DNA of 64,000 nt from an uncultured Anaerolineae bacterium (GTDB lineage Bacteria > Chloroflexota > Anaerolineae > Aggregatilineales > Phototrophicaceae): the NCBI GenBank assembly GCA_937944445.1, contig CALDYP010000038.1, positions 1 to 64,000 of the forward strand, given 5' to 3'. A model generated the notes under the pieces. The model ran no database searches, was not told the DNA's origin, and worked only from the letters and a program-made list of their open reading frames with translations. Positions within the stretch are counted from its first letter, which is position 1. Each line of letters opens with the position of its first letter. The translations under genes and the position numbers were made by a program. Shown here one piece after another: positions 1 through 8,116 of this stretch.

Positions 1-209
1 ATAATTTTGCATGACCATGAAAAACCCTATACATTTTATTCAGCACCTGTAAAAACTTTCCGTCTGCAAATGCACCCTCAATGAATTTTTTAGGGCAACA
101 AGGCAGATGAATGACTCGCAGACCCGCGCAGATTACACACAACCAATCTATAATATTAGCAATTGAAAAACTTCAGCGGTTGAATCATTCGGGAAAGGGT
201 TTGGTGTCG

Positions 210-869
210 ATGTCTCAACAGGAATTTCCTGCGGTCGTCGTGATTGATGGGGATCACGCTGGCCAGTACTGGATACTCGACCGTGAACGTATGATCCTCG
301 GGCGTGAGGAAGAGTGTGAGATCTGCATCCCCCTGCGTCAAATCTCGCGCCAGCATTTGGCCTTCATCCGCGAAGCCGCAGATCGCTACTTGATTGAGGA
401 TCTAAACAGCAAAAATGGCACATGGGTGAACGGGGTCAAGCTTGAGGGGGCGCGCCCACTCAGCGATGGGGATGAAATCTACCTCGCGCTGACCGTGCGC
501 ATGCGCTTTGTCGGGTCGGGCATCACTGCACCCGTCACCAACGATCTCCCCCGCATCCTCCCACACGACAACCACGAACGACTCCAAATCGACCCCGATT
601 CGCGGCGTGTGTTCATCAACGGCGTTGAGATCAGCCCCCCGCTTAGCCTGCCCCAATATCGCCTGCTTGAGCTGCTGTATCAGAATCGCGGGCGCGTCTG
701 CACTCGTGATGAAGTCGTCGCCAGCGTCTGGCCAGAGGTCGTCGGGGACGGCGTCAGCGAACAAGCCATTGACGCGCTGGTGCGCCGCTTGCGCGATCGG
801 CTCAGCGAGATCGACCCAGATCATCAGTACGTTGTGACCGTCCGGGGGCATGGCTTTCGCATCGAATAG
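210..869 (+). CDS. FHA domain plus OmpR-type winged-helix regulator
   Basis: About 219 aa. The N-terminal half is a forkhead-associated phosphothreonine-binding domain: LGREEE, then SRQH, then NSKNGTWVNG carry the canonical Gly-Arg, Ser-x-x-His and Asn-Gly residues. The C-terminal ~95 aa is an OmpR-like winged helix (Trans_reg_C), with the recognition-helix region DALVRRLRDRL and the wing ending VRGHGFRIE. There is no receiver domain, so it probably senses a phosphorylated partner protein instead of taking a phosphoryl group itself. Start: an in-frame ATG at 111 would add 33 residues of non-domain sequence. ATG 210 follows GGGAAAGGG at 191-199 and begins just before the FHA fold, so it is preferred; GTG 204 is also possible. 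No kinase lies next to it. The fold assignment is firm; target and signal are unknown. Confidence 0.85.
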   Translation: MSQQEFPAVVVIDGDHAGQYWILDRERMILGREEECEICIPLRQISRQHLAFIREAADRYLIEDLNSKNGTWVNGVKLEGARPLSDGDEIYLALTVRMRFVGSGITAPVTNDLPRILPHDNHERLQIDPDSRRVFINGVEISPPLSLPQYRLLELLYQNRGRVCTRDEVVASVWPEVVGDGVSEQAIDALVRRLRDRLSEIDPDHQYVVTVRGHGFRIE

Positions 870-1020
870 CCAACAGCGCTGCACGTCAATTGCGAAGAAA
901 CCGTTAAGCATTCGAACAGCCAATAGACGTAATGTGCTAATTATGTGACAATGACAAGGGCACAAGGCGTGTGCACGCGTGCCCCCACTTTCTGACCACT
1001 GTCGACATGGCCTCTCCCCT

Positions 1021-3132
1021 ATGGAATCCACTGCAAATCTGACTGTAATCAACGACGAAGCATGGCAGCCCCTGCGCGATCAACTCGGCGACACCCTGCG
1101 CAAAGGCGCTAAAGTGCGTGGCAGCTCCATCCGTGAACAGGTGATCGCCCGCACCTACACACTGAACGGCGCGCTCAGCTTGTTTCAAATCCGCAAGCCA
1201 GCGATGGAGTCCGCCCTTGCAGCGGGCCTGCTCACCCCACTGACAGACCCTGAAGGTCAGATTCGTTTCGCTGCCAGCGAGATTGACCAGATCATGGCTG
1301 ACCCACAAGCGTTGGATCGCATTCACGAGCACGAGCGCGTCTACCTTGACGACATCGCCAATTTGATGGAAGTGTCGGTCAAAGACCTGCGCCGCCGCCT
1401 GACCAACGCAGGCGTTGAGAACCCGCGCCCCACATGGGGGGAAGTCAAGCCGCACCTCGACCTGCCAACAAAAACGCTGGCTGAACTGCGCGAGGCGGTC
1501 ATCCGGCGCAAAGCAGAGAAGCGCGACGCTGCCCGCGCCAGCCGTCGTGATCGGCGCGAGCGCGAAGAGCAGCGCGCCAGCCTTGAGCAAAAGCGCCTGC
1601 TGCGCCAGAAGCTGCTGGATGCGTTCCCTGCGTGGCGGCACGACAACCGCGGCGATCAACTCATCACGCTGCACGTCGGCCCGCCTAACAGCGGCAAAAC
1701 ACACGACGCCATCCGCGCGTTAGAAGAAGCGGGCAGCGGCTGGTATCTCGCGCCGCTGCGCCTGCTGGCCTATGAAGTGTTCGACCGTTTGAACCAGCGC
1801 GGCACGCCCTGCAACCTGCTCACTGGTGAAGAGTACATCCCCATTCCGGGGGCCACCATCACCGCCGCGACGATTGAGATGTTCAACAGCCAGCACAGCG
1901 GGGACGTCGTCGTGATCGACGAGGCGCAGATGCTGGCTGACGCAGACCGTGGCTGGGCGTGGACGCGCGCCCTGATGGACGCCAACGCCCCCGACATCCA
2001 CGTAATCGCCCCCACCTACGCCCAAACCCTCATCCTGAACCTCGCCGATGCCGCTGGCATCGAACTAGAAATCATGGAACATCAGCGGCTCTCGCCGATC
2101 CGCGTGGCCGATGTGCCGTGGTCGCTGGAAGATCTACCCCCCAAGACGATCTTGATCGCCTTCTCACGCGCTGCCGTGCTCGACCTCAAGATGACCCTCG
2201 AGGACATGGGGCGCGACGTCTCGATCATCTACGGCAGCCTGCCGCCTGAGGTGCGCCGCAAACAGTCTGACCGCTTTGCCAACGGCGAAACCGACGTCTG
2301 CGTTGCCACAGACGCGGTCGGCATGGGGTTGAACCTGCCGGCGGATCACGTGTGCTTCTACGAGATGGAAAAATTCGACGGGCGCAGCGTGCGCCTGCTC
2401 ACCACCGCCGAAGTCCAGCAGATCGGCGGGCGGGCGGGCCGCTTCGGCTTTGCTGAGACGGGCATCGTCGGTGCGCTGAGCAAACGCGACCTGCGCCTGC
2501 TGCGCCGCTTGTTCTACGACAGCCCACCGGAGCTGACCCATGCGCGCGTCGCCCCCACCGTAGACGACCTCGCGCTGCTGCCCGGCCACCTCTCCGAGCG
2601 GTTGATCCAGTGGGCTGAGCTGCAATCCATCCCTGAGTCGCTGCGTGACAAAGTGCGCATCGCTGACCTCTCGGAGCGCATCGAGCTGGCCAAGATGCTG
2701 AGCGACAAAGAAGTAGAGTACCTCGGCCTCGAAACAGCGCTGCGGCTCGTCAACGCCCCAACCAATCGCGTCTCGCGCGCTTACTGGCGGGACTGCGCCA
2801 CCTCGATCATCACCGCGTTCAGGATGCCGCTGCCCGACTTCCCACCGACCGAGATCAACGACAGCACCGACCTCGAAGCGACCGAAGAGGCCATCGCCAA
2901 AGCCGACATCTACCTGTGGCTCTCACGCCGTGAAGAGTTCGCGCACTACGCCCCAGAGCACGTCACCGTGCGCGCGCTGCGCAACCAATGGTCAATCCGC
3001 ATCGATGACGCCCTTGTCAACAAGCTAAAAGTGCGCCGCCACTGCAAACAGTGTGGGCGTCCCCTGCCGTTACAGTATCGCTTCCGCATCTGCGACCAAT
3101 GCTACAACGACTCAACCAACGGCGCGCCCTGA
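1021..3132 (+). CDS. Suv3-like superfamily 2 RNA helicase with C-terminal zinc ribbon
   Basis: 703 aa from ATG 1021 (GTG 979 would add 14 residues). The helicase core shows GPPNSGKTHDA (P-loop, ~220-228), IDEAQML (motif II, D300-Q303), then ATDAVGMGLNL and QIGGRAGRFG (motifs V and VI). The order and wording match the Suv3 family, known from mitochondrial RNA degradosomes and also found in some bacteria. The first ~200 aa hold small helical, HTH-like segments followed by a long basic, charged helix rich in Arg, Glu and Lys. The last 30 residues form a Cys4 zinc ribbon (C675, C678, C691, C694). Likely role: ATP-driven unwinding of structured RNA during turnover or processing. No ribonuclease is adjacent, although rnc lies 4 kb downstream. 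The stop codon sits inside the hairpin at 3125-3149. Confidence 0.85.
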   Translation: MESTANLTVINDEAWQPLRDQLGDTLRKGAKVRGSSIREQVIARTYTLNGALSLFQIRKPAMESALAAGLLTPLTDPEGQIRFAASEIDQIMADPQALDRIHEHERVYLDDIANLMEVSVKDLRRRLTNAGVENPRPTWGEVKPHLDLPTKTLAELREAVIRRKAEKRDAARASRRDRREREEQRASLEQKRLLRQKLLDAFPAWRHDNRGDQLITLHVGPPNSGKTHDAIRALEEAGSGWYLAPLRLLAYEVFDRLNQRGTPCNLLTGEEYIPIPGATITAATIEMFNSQHSGDVVVIDEAQMLADADRGWAWTRALMDANAPDIHVIAPTYAQTLILNLADAAGIELEIMEHQRLSPIRVADVPWSLEDLPPKTILIAFSRAAVLDLKMTLEDMGRDVSIIYGSLPPEVRRKQSDRFANGETDVCVATDAVGMGLNLPADHVCFYEMEKFDGRSVRLLTTAEVQQIGGRAGRFGFAETGIVGALSKRDLRLLRRLFYDSPPELTHARVAPTVDDLALLPGHLSERLIQWAELQSIPESLRDKVRIADLSERIELAKMLSDKEVEYLGLETALRLVNAPTNRVSRAYWRDCATSIITAFRMPLPDFPPTEINDSTDLEATEEAIAKADIYLWLSRREEFAHYAPEHVTVRALRNQWSIRIDDALVNKLKVRRHCKQCGRPLPLQYRFRICDQCYNDSTNGAP

Positions 3133-3149
3133 CCTTCACCGTCAGGGCG
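3125..3149. terminator. hairpin between two convergent genes
   Basis: Perfect 9-bp inverted repeat, CGCCCTGAC (3125-3133) and GTCAGGGCG (3141-3149), with a 7-nt loop. It contains the stop codon of the helicase gene and lies 22 bp past the end of the convergent amidohydrolase gene. No U-tract follows on either side, so termination is plausible but not certain. Confidence 0.5.
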
Positions 3150-3171
3150 TCTCATCAGCAACGCGGTGCGC

Positions 3172-5151
3172 CTATGGTTCCAGTTCTAAGTAGTCCTTCG
3201 GCAGCGCCTGCGTCCGGTCGATCTTGAGGATGTCCAACATCTCATCGATGTAGTTCGCCTTGACCTGCGCATCTGACAGCGACCACGTGCGCGCCTTCAG
3301 CTCGATGTAGAAGCCGGGCATTGCGGGCTTCACGATACGATCAAGGTTGACGTAGAACAGCACCCCCTTGTAAAGGATGCGCCAGCGGCGGCGCTCTTTC
3401 TCCAATGTGCGTTCGCTGCTCGCTTGGAAGTACTCACGGTAGAAGCGCAGCGGGTTCGTCGCCGGGGCGATGAAGCGCGAGTGCGACAGCAGCACGACGT
3501 CGTTCAAGACGCGCTCTTTCTCCGGCCCTGTGTAAGTGAGCCGCATGCGCACGCTTTCCACCTCGCCTTTTGAGTCGATGCGGTCGTCCTCGCGGTAGCG
3601 CACACGCCCCTTTGCCGGGTCATCGAACTCAAAGTAGGTGTCGTATTGGCGGTAGTGCGTCGCGCGGATGACTTCTACCGCGTCGTGGCTCAGCAGTTCC
3701 TCCACCATGTCGGGGTTTTCGATGATCGCCTTGACCTGCACCTCAAAGCTCTCTGAGCGCTCGACGCCGTTGCTCACGCCGATCAACTTGCTGAGCGGGT
3801 CGTTCTCGCGCGCGCCGAGGAACGCGCCCACGCGCCGCGCATAGTCCGCTGCCTTCGCTCGCAGCGCTTGCTCGTCAACTGTCAGCAGCGCCCGATCGCG
3901 CATCAGAAAGCGCCCATGCACCATCGTATGCCTGACGTCGCTCGCTTTGGCAGCATAGACCAACTGCGAATAGACCGCGTCAGGGTTCACGTTGTAATGC
4001 GGGACATTGTGCAGCGGTTGGCTATCTACCACGATGATGTCCGCCAATTTGCCAACCTCCAGCGAACCGATTTGGTTTTCCATACGCAGGGCGCGCGCGC
4101 CGTTGCGCGTTGCCATCTTCAGCGCCGTCTTGGCAGGCAAGGCCGTCGGGTCGGCGGGGTTCACCTTTGCGATGAGCGCCGCCAGCCGCATCTCTTCGAA
4201 CATGTCGAGGTCGTTGTTGCTGGCAGGGCCGTCTGTGCCGATGGCAACGTTGATCCCCATGTTGAGCATGTGCGCAATCGGGGCGATGCCGCTGGCCAGC
4301 TTGAGGTTGGCCGACGGACAGTGCGCAACCGACACATCGTACTTGTGCATGATGCGCATCTCGTGCTCATCGACGTGCACACAGTGCGCCATGATCACGC
4401 CGTCTACCTCCAGCAGGCCCGTATCCTTCACCCACGGCACGACCGTCTTGCCCGTCTCGGCGAGGTTGTCGTCTACCTCGCGGCGGGTCTCTGCGATGTG
4501 GATCATCAGCGGGCGCTCGAACTCGATCGCAATATCACGGCTCTTCTTCAGCGTCTCAACCGTGTTGGAGTAAGGCGCGTGCGGCGCAATCGTCGGCTTA
4601 ATCAACGGATGATCGATCCACTCTTGGATGAACTGGCGGGTGTAGGCAAGGCTGGTCTCGTAGGTTTCAGCGTCCGGCACGGGGAACTTCAAGATCGACT
4701 GGCACAGCAGCGCCCGCATGCCTGCCTCAGCCGTGGCGCGCGCGACGTCGCTCTCGAAGTAATACATGTCGGCAAAGGTCGTCACACCGCCGCGGATCAT
4801 CTCCGCGCAGGCCAGCAGCGTGCCGTCGTAGCAGAACTGTTGGTTTACGAACTCGCGCTCTGAGGGCATGATGTAGCCGAGCAGCCACACATCCAAGCGC
4901 AGGTCGTCCGCCATCCCGCGCAGCAGTGTCATCGGCACGTGGGTATGCGCGTTCACGAGGCCGGGCAGGATGTACTGCCCCTCACACGCCACCACCTCGC
5001 TTGCCTCATATGTGGCGAGGATGTCAGCGCGACGCCCCACCGCCACGATCTTCTCGGCGGCGATCGCCACCGCGCCATCGGGGATAACCGTATACTGATC
5101 GTCCATCGTGACGACCGTGCCACCGCTCAGAATGATGTCTACTTTCGGCAT
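3172..5151 (-). CDS. MTA/SAH-deaminase-type amidohydrolase fused to a CYTH domain
   Basis: 659 aa. Residues 1-~445 are a zinc amidohydrolase of the 5'-methylthioadenosine/S-adenosylhomocysteine deaminase and chlorohydrolase group. Metal ligands are visible: H69 and H71 (NAHTH), H218 (IHIAET), and D307 in GTDGPASNN. H256 (MAHCVH) and H277 (VAHCPS) are in the expected places. These enzymes hydrolyse exocyclic amines of purine-like compounds. Residues ~467-659 form a second domain resembling CYTH/CyaB-type triphosphatases: FEVQVK at 469-474 sits where ExExK is expected, RQYDTYF follows at 501-507, then RVRYRED, VRMRLTY and, late, FYIELKART. The middle Glu of ExExK is Gln472. Usual relatives end near 440 aa, so the fusion is unusual. 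The substrate is uncertain. ATG start; upstream extended -10 at 5192-5200. Confidence 0.82.
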   Translation of the reverse strand: MPKVDIILSGGTVVTMDDQYTVIPDGAVAIAAEKIVAVGRRADILATYEASEVVACEGQYILPGLVNAHTHVPMTLLRGMADDLRLDVWLLGYIMPSEREFVNQQFCYDGTLLACAEMIRGGVTTFADMYYFESDVARATAEAGMRALLCQSILKFPVPDAETYETSLAYTRQFIQEWIDHPLIKPTIAPHAPYSNTVETLKKSRDIAIEFERPLMIHIAETRREVDDNLAETGKTVVPWVKDTGLLEVDGVIMAHCVHVDEHEMRIMHKYDVSVAHCPSANLKLASGIAPIAHMLNMGINVAIGTDGPASNNDLDMFEEMRLAALIAKVNPADPTALPAKTALKMATRNGARALRMENQIGSLEVGKLADIIVVDSQPLHNVPHYNVNPDAVYSQLVYAAKASDVRHTMVHGRFLMRDRALLTVDEQALRAKAADYARRVGAFLGARENDPLSKLIGVSNGVERSESFEVQVKAIIENPDMVEELLSHDAVEVIRATHYRQYDTYFEFDDPAKGRVRYREDDRIDSKGEVESVRMRLTYTGPEKERVLNDVVLLSHSRFIAPATNPLRFYREYFQASSERTLEKERRRWRILYKGVLFYVNLDRIVKPAMPGFYIELKARTWSLSDAQVKANYIDEMLDILKIDRTQALPKDYLELEP

Positions 5152-5191
5152 GCTCCCTCACTCCCTGTTGTGTGTACGGTGGATTTGCGCG

Positions 5192-5200
5192 ATTATAGCA
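5192..5200 (-). promoter_or_regulatory. extended -10 promoter for the amidohydrolase-CYTH gene
   Basis: On the minus strand this reads TGCTATAAT, a consensus -10 with the TG extension. It lies about 41 bp upstream of the ATG at 5151. No good -35 is visible, as expected for extended -10 promoters. The same arrangement (TGCTATACT) occurs before gyrA. Confidence 0.5.
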
Positions 5201-5255
5201 GGCAAGTACACTTTATGCATGACGCCTTAATCGTCATTACCATCAGGATTTCGCC

Positions 5256-7364
5256 TTGATTCGCCGAGTACGTGCGCTGTTCCCCCCCGTCTTGTTCGCC
5301 AGCCTTGAAGCAGCGTTGATGGGCTTGTTCTTCGTTCAGAGCCTGCGCTTGATGATCGGGCTGCTCTACAGCCGCACGTCCAGCGCTGCCCTCATCAGCA
5401 CCTTTCCAGAGGGAACCGTGCCGCCCGACGTGCCGGGCTACGTCAGCGTCGATGCGTTGAGTGTGGAGCTGGGGTTCCTCGGCGTGGTGTTCGGGCTGCC
5501 GATCTTGATGGCGCTGTTCAGTCGGTTTCGCTGGGCGGCGGTGCTGATGCTGCTGATCGCCGCGGCGGCGCGGGTGCTGGTGGTGCTGCCCAACGCGCCC
5601 ATCAGCCAACTGCTTGCCGCGCAGATCGTCGTCGCGGCGGGGATCGGCTACCTCGTCACTCTGATTGCGCGGCGTGCACGCCTCTTCCCAGCTTTCTTCA
5701 TCCTCGGCTTCGCGCTCGATCAAACGCTGCGCGCCTTCGGCAACACCTTTGACCCCTCGATGCAGACCAGCTACCTGAACGTCCAGATCGGCCTCTCCAT
5801 TGGCTTGCTGCTGGCCGCTTTTCTGAGCGGCTTCCGCGCGCGCGGCTATGTTCACGTTGAAGAGGGCACAAACCTAGACACCAACCGCGGCACGCTCAGC
5901 TTATGGGCGGGGGTGGGCGTTGGGGCGCTGCTCTACTTGCAGCTTTCGTTGTTCGCGCTGCCCAACGCGCTGGCCGCTCGCACCGCCGCCGATTACACGC
6001 TGTTCGTGCCGGTGGTGCTGGCGTGCAGCCTGCTGCCGCTCGTCCCCGCTGTGCGCACGCAGGCGCGCGCGCTGATCGCCCCCTTCGACAGCGGGGCACG
6101 CGGCTGGCTGTGGCTGGTCATCATCGCCGCGCTGATGATCGTCGGGCTGCGCATCCCGCGCATCGGCCTCGCAGGCAGCGACATCATGATCGGCGCGGTT
6201 GTGTTGTGCCTCGCTCAAATCCTCATCAGCCTGCTCTGGTGGTGGTTCGTGCGCCCTCGTGCCAACCGCGAGCGCACCTTCTCCGGCTTGTGGGTCGCCC
6301 TCGGCGGCGCAGTGCTGGCGCTGTTCGTCGGCCTCGACACGCTCACCTTTGATTACGCCTTCGTGCAGGGCTTCGCCCCGCCGCTGGACGCGCTCAACAG
6401 CGTCATCGTCCCGCTCATGCGCGGCTTCCGTGGGCTGGGCTTGGGCGTCATCCTGCTGGCGGTGTTCCTCGCCACTGTGCCGATGATCCTCTCCACGCGG
6501 CGGGTGGCGTGGGTTCCGGGCACGCGCCTTGAAACGATTGGCAGCCTGCTGGTGACCATCGTGCTGGTGGCGGTCGCTGGCTATTTCGCGCGGCCTGTGG
6601 CGGTCGTTCCCCAGCTCAACCTGCGCGAATATCGCATCGGCACGTACAACATCCACAACGGCTTCAGCGAGTTCTACGAGCACAGCTTGCGCGGCGTCGC
6701 GGCGGCCATCCAAGAGAGCGGCGTGCAAATCCTGCTCATGCAAGAGGTGGACGCGGGCCGGCTGACCAGCTTTGGGATCGATCAAGGGCTGTGGCTGGCG
6801 CGCACCCTGCGGATGGACGTGCGCTACTTCGGCACCGTCGAATCGCTTACCGGGCTGGCCGTGCTCTCGCGCGTGCCTATCGTCTACGATGACGGCTTCC
6901 TGCTCCCCAGCGTCGATCAGCAGGCAGGACTCCAGCGCGTCCAAGTGCAGCCCGATCAAAGCGTCATCAAGATCTACAACACGGCGCTAGGCGTCCTGCT
7001 GGCAGGCGACACCATCGAGGAACAAGAGGCGGGCCAGCGCGCCCAACTGAACGCCATCCTCGCCATCATCCGCGCGCACATCGAAACGGACTACGGCGGG
7101 CAGCTCGGCCGCACCGTCCTCGGCGGCACATTCAACAACATCCCAGATTCGCCGCTGCTGCAAATCCTGCGCAACACTGGCTTCGTTGACCCGTTCGCCG
7201 GCGCGCCGCGTGAACGCTCCGACACGCTCATTCGCATCGACCGCAGCGCGCGCGTCGATTACCTGTGGATCTGGCGTGAGACGCTCACCCCGCTGGGCTA
7301 CAACGTCGTGCGCGACAACGCCGCCTCAGACCATCGCCTCGCCTTCGTTGGGTTGGAGGGCTAG
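5256..7364 (+). CDS. polytopic membrane protein with C-terminal endonuclease/exonuclease/phosphatase-like domain
   Basis: 702 aa from a TTG start with AGGA at 5244-5247. The first ~450 residues are strongly hydrophobic, with roughly a dozen membrane helices. The C-terminal ~245 residues resemble the EEP (DNase I/sphingomyelinase/APE1) fold: YNIHNG (N465), LMQEVD (E497), RVDYLW (D668) and ASDH (D692-H693). Two usual catalytic positions differ: the GDxN aspartate is Thr625 (GGTFNN), and the NTHL histidine is Ala577 (IYNTAL). The domain is probably extracytoplasmic and may be weakly active or non-catalytic, for example binding a lipid head group or sugar phosphate. The gene ends tail-to-tail with rnc, the stops sharing CTAG at 7361-7364. 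Domain call good, function open. Confidence 0.75.
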   Translation: MIRRVRALFPPVLFASLEAALMGLFFVQSLRLMIGLLYSRTSSAALISTFPEGTVPPDVPGYVSVDALSVELGFLGVVFGLPILMALFSRFRWAAVLMLLIAAAARVLVVLPNAPISQLLAAQIVVAAGIGYLVTLIARRARLFPAFFILGFALDQTLRAFGNTFDPSMQTSYLNVQIGLSIGLLLAAFLSGFRARGYVHVEEGTNLDTNRGTLSLWAGVGVGALLYLQLSLFALPNALAARTAADYTLFVPVVLACSLLPLVPAVRTQARALIAPFDSGARGWLWLVIIAALMIVGLRIPRIGLAGSDIMIGAVVLCLAQILISLLWWWFVRPRANRERTFSGLWVALGGAVLALFVGLDTLTFDYAFVQGFAPPLDALNSVIVPLMRGFRGLGLGVILLAVFLATVPMILSTRRVAWVPGTRLETIGSLLVTIVLVAVAGYFARPVAVVPQLNLREYRIGTYNIHNGFSEFYEHSLRGVAAAIQESGVQILLMQEVDAGRLTSFGIDQGLWLARTLRMDVRYFGTVESLTGLAVLSRVPIVYDDGFLLPSVDQQAGLQRVQVQPDQSVIKIYNTALGVLLAGDTIEEQEAGQRAQLNAILAIIRAHIETDYGGQLGRTVLGGTFNNIPDSPLLQILRNTGFVDPFAGAPRERSDTLIRIDRSARVDYLWIWRETLTPLGYNVVRDNAASDHRLAFVGLEG

Positions 7365-8116
7365 TCTAACGTGGCGTCGGCGGCGCTTTCGTCTGATGCA
7401 GCCAAGCGCAGCGCCTCTGGCCAGCCGTCGCGGTTGAGCCGCTCCAGCGCATCGCGCGCCGCCAACTGGGACGCCACACGCTTGTTGCTCGCACGCCCCA
7501 CGCCAAGCACTGTCTCGCCTACGACAACCTCAATCACGTATTCGCGCTCGTGTTCTTTGCCGATCTCTTCCGCCACCCGATAAAGTGGCGTCACTTTGAA
7601 CGTCCCCTGCGCGCGCTCTTGGAGCACGCTGCGCGCGTCGCGGTGCAGGTCGTTCGCCAAAATGTAGACCAGCAGTTCTTGAAGCTGCGGCTCAAGGAAC
7701 TGGCGCACCGCCTCAAGGCCGCCGTCGAGGTATACCGCACCGGCCACCGCTTCAAATGTGTCGGCGAGGATGTTCACGCGCGTTCGCCCGCCCGTCACCT
7801 CTTCCCCGTGGCCGAGGCGCACAAACTCGCCGATGTGCAGCTTCTCCGCCATGATCGCCAGCGAATCCGCCCGCACAAGCGCCGCGCGGAGCTGCGTCAG
7901 GTGGCCCTCGTCGGCGTCGGGGTACATGTTGAACAGCATCTCGCCCGCCACAAAGTCCACAATCGCATCGCCGAGGAACTCAAGCCGTTCGTTGTCGCGC
8001 CCTTCGGCCTCCGTCTCGTTAAGGTAGGAACTGTGCGTCAGCGCCTCCACCAGCAGCGCCGGGCGATAAAAATACCGCCGAATGACCGCCTCGAACTCAC
8101 TAATTGGCTTCGTCAT
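7361..8116 (-). CDS. rnc: ribonuclease III
   Basis: 251 aa from ATG 8116 (MTKPISEF). The class III signature NERLEFLGDAIVDF is intact, with the second catalytic cluster in ILADTFEAVAGAVYLD. The C-terminal double-stranded-RNA-binding domain runs from about TFKVTPLYRVAEE to SQLAARDAL. It cleaves double-stranded RNA, chiefly in rRNA maturation. The chosen start lies inside the last codons of fabF (17-bp overlap), which makes a two-gene fabF-rnc transcript likely. A longer reading from 8152 would extend further into fabF with no domain gain. The stop overlaps the stop of the convergent membrane-EEP gene by 4 bp. Confidence 0.95.
   Translation of the reverse strand: MTKPISEFEAVIRRYFYRPALLVEALTHSSYLNETEAEGRDNERLEFLGDAIVDFVAGEMLFNMYPDADEGHLTQLRAALVRADSLAIMAEKLHIGEFVRLGHGEEVTGGRTRVNILADTFEAVAGAVYLDGGLEAVRQFLEPQLQELLVYILANDLHRDARSVLQERAQGTFKVTPLYRVAEEIGKEHEREYVIEVVVGETVLGVGRASNKRVASQLAARDALERLNRDGWPEALRLAASDESAADATLD

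Noticed and set aside
402-1052. Long minus-strand open frame opposite the FHA gene
   Set aside because: It is the antisense shadow of a gene with clear domains; no RBS and low-complexity composition.
3868-4863. 331-codon plus-strand frame inside the amidohydrolase gene
   Set aside because: The opposite strand encodes an intact metal-binding enzyme; this frame is rich in Arg/His/Val as shadows of GC-rich genes are.
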